A stretch of DNA of 5,497 bases. It comes from Patescibacteria group bacterium. Lineage in GTDB: Bacteria; Patescibacteriota; Doudnabacteria; UBA920. Positions within the stretch are counted from its first letter, which is position 1. Each line of letters begins with the position of its first letter. The notes beneath the pieces are model-generated. The model was given only the letters and a program-made list of their open reading frames with translations, had not been told where the DNA came from and searched no databases. Location: assembly GCA_023473845.1 (NCBI GenBank), contig JAMCYA010000017.1, positions 1 through 5,497 on the forward strand, read 5' to 3'. The position numbers and the translations under genes are program-made. Shown here in pieces: positions 1 to 4,729 of the stretch.

Positions 1-821
1 GCTGCCGCATTGGCCTGGGTCTGCACGGCGGCCTGATAGGCATTATAATTTGTAATGTAAGTTGCTGCCTGAGTATTGGGAATTGGCACAACCCAAGTAT
101 TACCCGCGGCCACGCCCGTATTCGGGAACTGAATATACAGTCCCTTGGAACCAAAAGGCACAGGTGTAACTGAAACCAGGCCTGCGGCATTTTCCAAACC
201 AGTTACCACGAAATTTAACCCGTTGCCGGTTGCGGACAAACTGATATTGTACTGCCCCTGATCCTGGCCGACATAAGTGCCGGTAATAATCGGGTTCACA
301 CTGCCAATATTACCCGTGCCCGGCAAAGCAGCCAGGCCGGAATTCACTAAAGATTTATAAGCATTGTCCACGGCCACCTGCTGCTGTTGTTTGGTGGTTT
401 CCAAGCCTGCTTTAGCATTCGCTAAAGCAACCTGAGCCATCTGCACATCCACGCTGGTCGCGCCGTTTAATATTTTTTCATACGCAGCCTGCGCGGCCTG
501 GACGGCCGCATTGGCCTGGCTAACGCTGGCGCTTGCGTCTTTGTTGTCCAAAGCCAACAGCACCTGGCCTTTTTTAACCGCATCGCCGATTTTTACTTTA
601 ACGTCCGCCACGCTGCCGCTTCTCTGGAAAGAAAGGCTTAAGTCCTGAGCCGCTTTAACCGCTCCATCTGCGCTCACCCCGAACTGGATATCCGCTCTTT
701 TTACCGGGGCATAGTCGTACTGTGGCCTCTTTTTCAGCACCTGGCTAAAATACGCGCCTCCGGCCAGAATCAGGATCGCGCCGATAACTGCTACTACAAT
801 AGGTTTTTTCGAATTCTGCAT
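1..821 (-). CDS. Membrane fusion protein / HlyD-like periplasmic adaptor of an efflux pump, C-terminus cut off by window edge
   Basis: The first 273 residues are visible from an ATG at 821; the frame is open to the left edge, so the C-terminal part is missing. Residues 1-6 are short and basic, and 7-26 form one membrane anchor (IVVAVIGAILILAGG). Residues about 63-92 are a biotinyl-lipoyl half-domain with the pattern SGSVADVKVKIGDAVKKGQVL. Residues 94-160 are an Ala/Gln-rich helix, the first arm of the adaptor coiled coil. About 90 Gly/Thr/Asn-rich, beta-like residues follow (160-250), and helix resumes at 255. Adaptors of this family link an inner-membrane transporter (often a MacB-type ABC permease or an RND pump) to the export route. 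The gene starts 17 nt after the marR stop codon and is surely cotranscribed with it; no strong Shine-Dalgarno is visible. The exported substrate cannot be read from the sequence. Confidence 0.88.
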   Translation of the reverse strand, partial: MQNSKKPIVVAVIGAILILAGGAYFSQVLKKRPQYDYAPVKRADIQFGVSADGAVKAAQDLSLSFQRSGSVADVKVKIGDAVKKGQVLLALDNKDASASVSQANAAVQAAQAAYEKILNGATSVDVQMAQVALANAKAGLETTKQQQQVAVDNAYKSLVNSGLAALPGTGNIGSVNPIITGTYVGQDQGQYNISLSATGNGLNFVVTGLENAAGLVSVTPVPFGSKGLYIQFPNTGVAAGNTWVVPIPNTQAATYITNYNAYQAAVQTQANAA

Positions 822-838
822 TCTATATCTTTAGTTAA

Positions 839-1258
839 TTATTTGCTCATTTTTTTTAGTAAGCCCAACAGTTCCGCCTGCTCTCTTTGGTTCAGTTTGC
901 TGAGCAATTTTTTCATTCTTTGACAACGCTGCGTCACAGCTTTTTCCAGAATCTGCCTGCCCTTTTTTGTCAGCGACAAACGCACGGCCCGGCGGTCTTG
1001 GCGGCCAGCCTGCCTTTCTACGTAGCCTAAATCCACCAAAATATTCACCATCACCGTTGCCGAGGGCGGGGTAATTGCCAAATAATCAGCCACTTCCTTC
1101 ATCTGCACTTTTTCCTTTTCGCCAATAAACCGCAAAGTCTCCATCTGGGCTAGGGGCAGCTGAAAAATAGGGCTGGCAAAACCCATTTGGGATTTAATAG
1201 CCCTAAAAGCCCCGAAGAAGAAATGAATTATCTCGCCCATAGTATTTTCTTGTTTCAT
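839..1258 (-). CDS. MarR-family winged-helix transcriptional repressor
   Basis: A 139-residue protein of normal MarR length. The N-terminal helix (8-30) and the C-terminal helices (100-138) would form the dimer interface. The winged helix-turn-helix lies at about 51-95: VQMKEVADYLAI then TPPSATVMVNILVDLGYVER, with a wing containing the typical D-R-R (88-90) before V-x-L-T-x-x-G. MarR proteins bind palindromic operators as dimers and usually repress their own operon until a phenolic or drug-like ligand releases them. The ATG at 1258 was chosen because an AGG lies 4 nt upstream; the internal ATG at 1240 has no such site. It is the first gene of an operon with the membrane fusion protein, 17 nt downstream, so it probably controls an efflux pump. 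Its own promoter is overlapped by inverted repeats, which suggests autorepression. The ligand is unknown. Confidence 0.93.
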   Translation of the reverse strand: MKQENTMGEIIHFFFGAFRAIKSQMGFASPIFQLPLAQMETLRFIGEKEKVQMKEVADYLAITPPSATVMVNILVDLGYVERQAGRQDRRAVRLSLTKKGRQILEKAVTQRCQRMKKLLSKLNQREQAELLGLLKKMSK

Positions 1259-1282
1259 AATACCTGCTTTTTTGATGCTTAG

Positions 1283-1317
1283 TACTTAGATGTTCGAAAG
1301 GTTAGATTATCTAAGTA
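1283..1317. promoter_or_regulatory. Candidate MarR operator: nested inverted repeats over the marR -10 and start site
   Basis: Three symmetric elements overlap. A perfect 13-bp palindrome TTAGATTATCTAA lies at 1302-1314, touching the -10. A 9-bp inverted repeat has arms TACTTAGAT (1283-1291) and ATCTAAGTA (1309-1317) with a 17-nt spacer, and TTCGAA (1293-1298) sits inside it. An outer pair GGTTA/TAACC (1300-1304 and 1318-1322) frames the palindrome. The spacing and placement suit a MarR dimer, possibly two, blocking RNA polymerase at its own promoter. The symmetry is seen directly; binding by this MarR is inferred. Confidence 0.7.
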
Positions 1318-1342
1318 TAACCTAATTTTTACCGGCTGTCAA
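1314..1342 (-). promoter_or_regulatory. Sigma-70-type promoter of the marR-adaptor operon
   Basis: On the minus strand a perfect -35 TTGACA (1342-1337) is separated by exactly 17 nt from a -10 TATACT (1319-1314). Transcription would start near 1307, giving a leader of about 50 nt before the marR ATG at 1258. This is the best promoter match in the window. Confidence 0.85.
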
Positions 1343-1381
1343 CCCTAATCCGAATCATCTCCCCGGCTAACCTACGGTTTA

Positions 1382-1410
1382 TTGACCCAAGCAGTAAAAT
1401 CCGGTATACT
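1382..1410 (+). promoter_or_regulatory. Promoter of the ABC-F gene, divergent from marR
   Basis: TTGACC (1382-1387), a 17-nt spacer and TATACT (1405-1410) form a near-consensus sigma-70 promoter facing right. The predicted start is near 1417, about 40 nt before the ATG of the ABC-F gene. Only about 40 bp separate its -35 from the -35 of the marR promoter on the other strand, so a regulator bound between them could affect both. Confidence 0.75.
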
Positions 1411-1420
1411 TGCAATGCAA
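1410..1420. promoter_or_regulatory. Perfect palindrome at the ABC-F transcription start
   Basis: TTGCA-A-TGCAA is an 11-bp perfect palindrome that begins on the last base of the -10 and covers the predicted start point. The position is typical of a repressor operator. Its sequence is unlike the repeats at the marR promoter, so if it is an operator it is probably read by another protein. Chance cannot be excluded for so short a site. Confidence 0.35.
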
Positions 1421-1422
1421 AT

Positions 1423-1448
1423 TTACCCCAATTGCGGGGTGATTTTTT
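1423..1448 (+). terminator. Terminator-like hairpin in the leader of the ABC-F gene (possible attenuator)
   Basis: ACCCC (1425-1429) and GGGGT (1436-1440) pair around the loop AATTGC; the stem can be extended by T-G and T-A pairs, and six T residues follow (1443-1448). This is the layout of a Rho-independent terminator, yet it lies between the predicted promoter and the ABC-F start codon at 1458. No gene on the plus strand ends upstream, so it is not needed to stop another transcript. The nearest Shine-Dalgarno-like bases (GGGGTGA) are in the 3' arm, about 15 nt from the ATG, too far for normal use. It may be an attenuator or a structured leader. Confidence 0.5.
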
Positions 1449-1457
1449 ATAAATTTT

Positions 1458-2924
1458 ATGGCCAACGACAGCGTAATTTTACGGTTCTCTGAAGTAAGTT
1501 TTGAATTCAGCCACAACAAACCTATTTTAGACGAGGTTAATTTCAGCGTGCGCACCGGCAGCCGAATAACCCTCATGGGGCAAAACGGCGCAGGCAAATC
1601 CACCTTGTTTAAAATGATCACCGGTGAGATTACCCCCCAGGAAGGGAATATTTTCCGCACTCCCAAAGATGCCAGCGTAGCCATTGCCAGGCAGGTTATG
1701 CCCCAAGACCTGGCCGAATTGTCCGTACGGGATTACTTTGCCACCGCTTTTGCGGAAAAAAAATACAACTTGGACAAGCTGATTAAAGAAATATTCGGGG
1801 TGGTTAATGTCGACCTGCCTTTAGACCGGAAAGTTGGGAAGCTCTCGGGCGGCCAGCAAGCCAGGCTTCTGCTCGCCCACGCGCTGATCCAGAACCCCGA
1901 TATTTTGCTATTGGACGAACCCACCAACAATCTGGACCAAGCGGGAATCGAACACCTGACCGGATTTTTGATGATGTATGAAAAAACCGTACTGGTGATT
2001 TCCCACGATGCAGATTTTTTGAACGCTTTTTCGGACGGCGTGCTGTATTTGGATGTCTTCACCAAAAAAGTCGAGGCCTACAGCGGCAACTATTTTGACG
2101 TGGTGGAGGAAATCAAAAACCGGATTGAGCGCGAAAATTTACAAAACGCACGGGCCCAAACACAGATAAAAGAAAAACTGGCCCAGGCCGAAGTCTTTGC
2201 GCACAAAGGCGGCAAGCTCCGGGCTGTGGCCAAAAGGATGCGGGAAGCGGCGGAAGAGGCTGAAAGTGAAATCGTATCTGTCCGCCAGGAAGACAAAACC
2301 ATTCGGCAGTTTACCATTCCCTCTCAGGACTTTGGTCCGTTCTTTGACGGCAAGGTTATGGAGTTTTCTTCCATCTCCGCCATCCGCCCCCACGGCATAG
2401 TCAGCAAAACAGTCAATCTGGTTTTACGGAAAAATACCCATGTGGTCATTTCAGGACCAAACGGAATTGGCAAATCCACCCTGCTGGAAAAAATTGCCTC
2501 GGGCCAGGGGGAAGGCTTTACCCTAGCCAAGGATATTAAAATCGGCTATTACAAACAGGACTTTTCCAACTTCGATTTCCAACAAAAAGCCTTTGATGCA
2601 TTAAAGGAAGTGATGGCGGAATACGACGAACACATTTTGCGAGCCGCGGCCGCCGGTTTTTTGCTGGACGGCAAACTTTTAGACCAACCCATAGCCGCGC
2701 TGTCAGAAGGCCAGAAAGGCCTGCTGTCTTTTTGCCGGCTAATGCTTATGAAACCCGGGCTGCTCATTTTGGACGAGCCCACCAATCATATCAATTTCAG
2801 GCATTTGCCAATTATTGCCAAAGCTCTAGATGCTTACAGCGGCACCAGCCTGACCGTGTCCCATATACCGGATTTTGTATCCCAATTCCGGGTGGACCAA
2901 ACTATTGACCTAAGCGCTTTGTAA
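1458..2924 (+). CDS. ABC-F family ATPase (ribosome-associated translation factor or antibiotic-resistance type)
   Basis: A 488-residue protein with two ABC nucleotide-binding domains in one chain and no membrane segments, the hallmark of ABC-F. Domain 1: Walker A GQNGAGKST (41-49), signature LSGGQ (129-133), Walker B ILLLDE (149-154), D-loop NNLD (157-160), switch His183. A charged helical linker, the P-site tRNA interaction region, spans about 212-290. Domain 2: Walker A GPNGIGKST (333-341), signature LSEGQ (415-419), Walker B LLILDE (435-440), a D-loop reading NHIN (443-446), switch His469. Only about 80 residues separate Walker A from the signature in domain 1, so the EttA-type arm insertion is absent; there is also no Uup-like C-terminal coiled coil. 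ABC-F proteins bind the ribosomal E site and rescue stalled or drug-bound ribosomes. Whether this one gives resistance or is housekeeping cannot be told. It is transcribed alone from its own promoter. Confidence 0.94.
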   Translation: MANDSVILRFSEVSFEFSHNKPILDEVNFSVRTGSRITLMGQNGAGKSTLFKMITGEITPQEGNIFRTPKDASVAIARQVMPQDLAELSVRDYFATAFAEKKYNLDKLIKEIFGVVNVDLPLDRKVGKLSGGQQARLLLAHALIQNPDILLLDEPTNNLDQAGIEHLTGFLMMYEKTVLVISHDADFLNAFSDGVLYLDVFTKKVEAYSGNYFDVVEEIKNRIERENLQNARAQTQIKEKLAQAEVFAHKGGKLRAVAKRMREAAEEAESEIVSVRQEDKTIRQFTIPSQDFGPFFDGKVMEFSSISAIRPHGIVSKTVNLVLRKNTHVVISGPNGIGKSTLLEKIASGQGEGFTLAKDIKIGYYKQDFSNFDFQQKAFDALKEVMAEYDEHILRAAAAGFLLDGKLLDQPIAALSEGQKGLLSFCRLMLMKPGLLILDEPTNHINFRHLPIIAKALDAYSGTSLTVSHIPDFVSQFRVDQTIDLSAL

Positions 2925-3013
2925 ATCAGACTGGCCTTAAGTACAAAAACCGCCCACCCCCTTCTTCCACTCCCGTACAAAAACAAGTGTGCTGTCGCGC
3001 CCTAAATCAGCCT
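2925..3013. other. Convergent intergenic gap with a 10-bp direct repeat
   Basis: This 89-nt gap separates the ends of the ABC-F gene (plus) and the lipoprotein gene (minus). GTACAAAAAC occurs twice in direct orientation, at 2941-2950 and 2975-2984, 34 nt apart, around a pyrimidine-rich stretch. I see no stem followed by a T run on either strand, so no intrinsic terminator can be supported here. Confidence 0.5.
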
Positions 3014-3496
3014 TTACGGGTTGCTGGGTTGGCTTGAAGTAGCGGTTGGCGTCCAAGCTGTGGGTTGCCCAACAATGTTGCCCTGGCTGTCTACAACCAC
3101 GGCAGAATCATCTTTCATATTTTTTTCCTCGTTGGTTTCACTTTTGTCATCAGCAAGAAATTTTTCTATAAAATAGAGCTGTTCGCCGGAATGCAAAACG
3201 TACTGCTGGTTATGGTATTCGGCTTTTTGTGCAGTCAGGGTAATTTGTAGGTTACCGTCTGTTAAAGTTTTTTTGTCTAAAGAAAAGCCGGCTAAAGCTT
3301 TTTTGGCTTCCGGGCTTAATGTCCCGCCGGAAATTAGATACGCATACTTGTAATAAGGCTGGTCAGCCAACTTTTGGCTGCCGCCCGGCGATTGGGGTGC
3401 GGCATTGTTTTGGCTGTTGCTGACAGTCTTATTGCAACCTGCAGCAAGTAAGGCACTCAGGGCAAATACAACAAATATTTTTTTAGTTCTAAACAT
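3014..3496 (-). CDS. Small lipoprotein of unknown function
   Basis: A 160-residue protein with a clear lipoprotein signal: basic MFRTKK, hydrophobic IFVVFALSALLAAG, then the lipobox L-A-A-G-C with Cys21 as the lipidated residue. A Ser/Asn/Gln-rich, low-complexity tether follows (22-43). The rest, about 44-120, is a compact mixed region (YYKYAYLISGGTLSPEAKKALAGF ... LYFIEKFLADD), and the tail is Thr/Ser/Pro-rich. I do not recognise the fold. The protein should be anchored on the outer face of the cytoplasmic membrane. The ATG at 3496 was chosen because an AAGAAAGG Shine-Dalgarno ends 9 nt upstream; a TTG three codons earlier at 3505 directly abuts that site and is unlikely. It stands alone between a convergent ABC-F gene and an upstream terminator. 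Confidence 0.85.
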   Translation of the reverse strand: MFRTKKIFVVFALSALLAAGCNKTVSNSQNNAAPQSPGGSQKLADQPYYKYAYLISGGTLSPEAKKALAGFSLDKKTLTDGNLQITLTAQKAEYHNQQYVLHSGEQLYFIEKFLADDKSETNEEKNMKDDSAVVVDSQGNIVGQPTAWTPTATSSQPSNP

Positions 3497-3524
3497 AAAG
3501 ATCAACCTTTCTTAAATTAAAAAT

Positions 3525-3530
3525 ATTATA
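3525..3530 (-). promoter_or_regulatory. Candidate -10 element for the lipoprotein gene
   Basis: TATAAT on the minus strand lies 29 nt upstream of the ATG at 3496, just before an AT-rich leader with a good Shine-Dalgarno. No convincing -35 hexamer is seen 16-18 nt further upstream, so the promoter is tentative. Confidence 0.4.
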
Positions 3531-3604
3531 TAAATCTTAGCATATTTCACCTGCTTCCGTTAAACGGCATTGACCAGGCTCCGTTTCTTAATCCGCACTA
3601 AACG

Positions 3605-3639
3605 AAAACACCCTGATTAAAGGGTGCTTTTATGGCTCC
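3605..3639 (-). terminator. Bidirectional intrinsic terminator after the YdeI/OmdA-like gene
   Basis: CACCCT (3609-3614) pairs with AGGGTG (3621-3626) around a 6-nt loop. Read on the minus strand the stem is followed by TTTTCG, and on the plus strand by CTTTTA, so it could stop both directions. It lies 35 nt after the stop of the 3661-3912 gene, its likely owner. The box GGAGCCATA (minus strand, 3639-3631) precedes it. The rest of the spacer up to the lipoprotein start (3540-3604) shows nothing I can name. Confidence 0.78.
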
Positions 3640-3660
3640 GGTTGGCAAGGGTCTATTTTT

Positions 3661-3912
3661 TTAGCGGTGCGGGCAGCCGGCCCAGCAACACGGCCGGTGC
3701 ATGCCGCTTCCAAGCTTGGACAGCGCTTTTCCAATCCTGATACCCCGCGTTTCCGCTTTTTTGCCCGAGGTAACCCAACAAATCCATTCATTTTTTGCCA
3801 AAGGGGTAATAATGTCCCAAACCGCTCTGGCTTTTGGGGCGGAAGCAATCGCTTTTTGTAAGTCCGCCGGCAATTTGTGCACCATACCAGTGGAAATTGT
3901 TTTTTTAAGCAT
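3661..3912 (-). CDS. Compact YdeI/OmpD-associated (OmdA) family protein
   Basis: An 83-residue protein. After an N-terminal strand (TISTGMVHKLP) it carries the family's helical core: PADLQKAIASAPKARAVWDIITPLAKNEWICWVTSGKKAETRGIRI. The pattern 'x-LP-x-DL-x-x-A-L', 'A-x-x-x-W-x-x-x-TP', 'W-x-x-x-x-x-x-ET-R' is characteristic of YdeI/OmpD-associated C-terminal domains. The end, RPCCWAGCPHR, holds Cys75, Cys76, Cys80 and His82, which could bind a metal. Some family members are linked by annotation to bacteriocin protection, but the biochemical role is not known. The ATG at 3912 has no Shine-Dalgarno; an internal ATG at 3885 would remove the first strand. No clear promoter is seen; TTGTGC-N17-TAATAT about 110-130 nt upstream is a weak candidate. 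The gene ends before the terminator at 3605-3639. Confidence 0.8.
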   Translation of the reverse strand: MLKKTISTGMVHKLPADLQKAIASAPKARAVWDIITPLAKNEWICWVTSGKKAETRGIRIGKALSKLGSGMHRPCCWAGCPHR

Positions 3913-3951
3913 ACGTTTATTTTACATTTTTAACATTTGAGGCATTTTTCT

Positions 3952-3965
3952 GCCACTTTAGTGGC
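3952..3965. repeat. 14-bp near-perfect palindrome upstream of the YdeI/OmdA-like gene
   Basis: GCCACT and AGTGGC flank two T residues. It lies about 40 nt upstream of the gene starting at 3912, in the spacer 3913-4048. No T run follows on either strand, so it is not a terminator; an operator or a leader hairpin is possible. The rest of this spacer shows nothing else clear. Confidence 0.4.
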
Positions 3966-4032
3966 TCAACCCAGCCAAAACCAAGATTGCGGAAGGTAAA
4001 GAATATTAACACCCCATCCCTTACAGCACAAA

Positions 4033-4067
4033 GTCGCATTTAGTTGGTTTATTTAAATGCAAGCGAC
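4033..4067 (-). terminator. Stem-loop overlapping the end of the 51-residue membrane protein gene (weak terminator candidate)
   Basis: On the minus strand GTCGC (4067-4063) and ATTTA (4058-4054) pair with TAAAT (4042-4038) and GCGAC (4037-4033), giving a 10-bp stem with one 4-nt bulge and an 11-nt loop that includes the stop codon. An alternative pairing joins GCATTTA and TAAATGC for 7 bp. Only TTT follows the stem, so termination would be weak; protection of the 3' end is an alternative. Confidence 0.4.
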
Positions 4068-4204
4068 ATCAACACAATGGTCAAAACATTCAAAACCACT
4101 AGGGAAAGTACGGTTTGCAAGCGTGTTGGAAGGGGCTTCCATATAATATAAACCGTGTAGATTATTGCGACAATCGCTGCACCAATAAAATTTCCTTTTA
4201 CCAT
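4049..4204 (-). CDS. 51-residue two-helix membrane protein, unknown function
   Basis: From an ATG at 4204 an uninterrupted frame encodes 51 residues ending FK-stop at 4049. It begins MVKGNFIGAAIVAIIYTVYI and forms one hydrophobic helix at 6-22. A short polar loop KPLPTRLQ (23-30) follows, then a second hydrophobic helix at 31-49 (TVLSLVVLNVLTIVLMSLAF). Two well-formed membrane segments with a charged turn between them are unlikely by chance in such a short frame, and a promoter-like sequence lies just upstream. No Shine-Dalgarno is visible before the ATG. The protein would be a hairpin in the cytoplasmic membrane. I know no family for it. It is transcribed in the same direction as its neighbours but is separated from the next gene downstream by 136 nt. 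Confidence 0.65.
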   Translation of the reverse strand: MVKGNFIGAAIVAIIYTVYIIWKPLPTRLQTVLSLVVLNVLTIVLMSLAFK

Positions 4205-4246
4205 ATTTTTAAGTTAGGCTTTTATTTACGACCTTTGCGTATTTTT

Positions 4247-4275
4247 ATTATACGCTCTTCAGGTTCCGACGTCAT
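4247..4275 (-). promoter_or_regulatory. Candidate promoter of the 51-residue membrane protein gene
   Basis: On the minus strand ATGACG (4275-4270, 4 of 6 matches to the -35 consensus), a 17-nt spacer and a perfect TATAAT (4252-4247). Transcription would start near 4240, about 36 nt before the ATG at 4204. The same bases also lie in a tiny open frame (4222-4275), so the match could be partly accidental. Confidence 0.5.
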
Positions 4276-4289
4276 CTGCCGTGTAAGCC

Positions 4290-4304
4290 CCCCAAGAATT
4301 GGGG
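4290..4304. repeat. Tight hairpin in the 4205-4361 spacer
   Basis: CCCCAA (4290-4295) and TTGGGG (4299-4304) form a perfect 6-bp stem with a 3-nt loop. There is no T run on either side. A second inverted repeat, CCGTA (4327-4331) and TACGG (4342-4346), lies 23 nt away. They sit between the stop of the 119-residue membrane protein and the next gene; role unknown. Confidence 0.4.
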
Positions 4305-4361
4305 ATTAACCGACCCAGACAGGTGGCCGTATAAAAAACATTACGGGGAAAAGGTTATTAT

Positions 4362-4721
4362 TTAACTCAGCCGAAAGCGTTTTAACTTCCCGATGAGATA
4401 ATAAATAATTAAGGCGAGGATAGTCCAATAGAAAATGAGATAGATGGCAACAAATGGGGGCGGCGGATCTTCTTTCAAGAAATTAATACTAGGCAGCAAC
4501 AAAGGCCCTATCAAAACAATTTTAATTGGTATTATAAATGCGGATATGGCACTCTTCCAGGCTATTGGTGAGTCGCTGCCCGTCCTGAGGATAGAGTCGG
4601 GGGGCTGAGGGAAGCCTCGGGGGCCAGTAGTTCCCAAAAGTGAAGTAGTAATAAAAAGAAAAGCGAACCCAGAAATTAGAAAAAGGATAATAAATTTTGT
4701 TCTTGAAATTCCCATGCCCAT
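4362..4721 (-). CDS. Three-helix membrane protein, unknown function
   Basis: From the ATG at 4721 the protein has 119 residues. Hydrophobic segments lie at about 9-28 (KFIILFLISGFAFLFITTSL), 57-78 (KSAISAFIIPIKIVLIGPLLLP) and 90-111 (FVAIYLIFYWTILALIIYYLI). Between the first two is a Pro/Gly-rich outer loop (GTTGPRGFPQPPDS). The basic tail GKLKRFRLS suggests a cytoplasmic C-terminus. I know no family for it. The frame is open further up to an ATG at 4778, which would add 19 residues (to 138), but that stretch is encoded by the terminator hairpin at 4736-4754 and adds the polar segment KRHLLNTG. The ATG at 4721 or 4715 is therefore preferred, although neither has a good Shine-Dalgarno. Confidence 0.75.
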   Translation of the reverse strand: MGMGISRTKFIILFLISGFAFLFITTSLLGTTGPRGFPQPPDSILRTGSDSPIAWKSAISAFIIPIKIVLIGPLLLPSINFLKEDPPPPFVAIYLIFYWTILALIIYYLIGKLKRFRLS

Positions 4722-4729
4722 AGGATAAC

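Noticed and set aside
1379..2785. Minus-strand open frames of 75-110 residues inside the ABC-F gene
   Set aside because: They run antisense to a gene with full ABC motifs, are rich in Ser/Trp/Pro typical of shadow frames, and show no domain.
3065..3250. Plus-strand 61-residue hydrophobic frame inside the lipoprotein gene
   Set aside because: It is antisense to a gene with a clear lipobox and Shine-Dalgarno; the apparent hydrophobicity comes from the complement of polar codons.
3630..3940. Other frames overlapping the YdeI/OmdA-like gene on both strands
   Set aside because: The minus-strand frame at 3661-3912 matches a known family; the others are shifted or antisense copies without recognisable features.
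4115..4309. Plus-strand 64-residue frame
   Set aside because: It is antisense to the 51-residue membrane protein and to the spacer hairpins, has low-quality composition and no upstream signals.
4310..4330. Resemblance of AACCGACCCAGACAGGTGG to the 23S rRNA stretch AACCGACACAGGTGG
   Set aside because: The match needs a 4-nt insertion and the flanks show no rRNA similarity; taken as chance.
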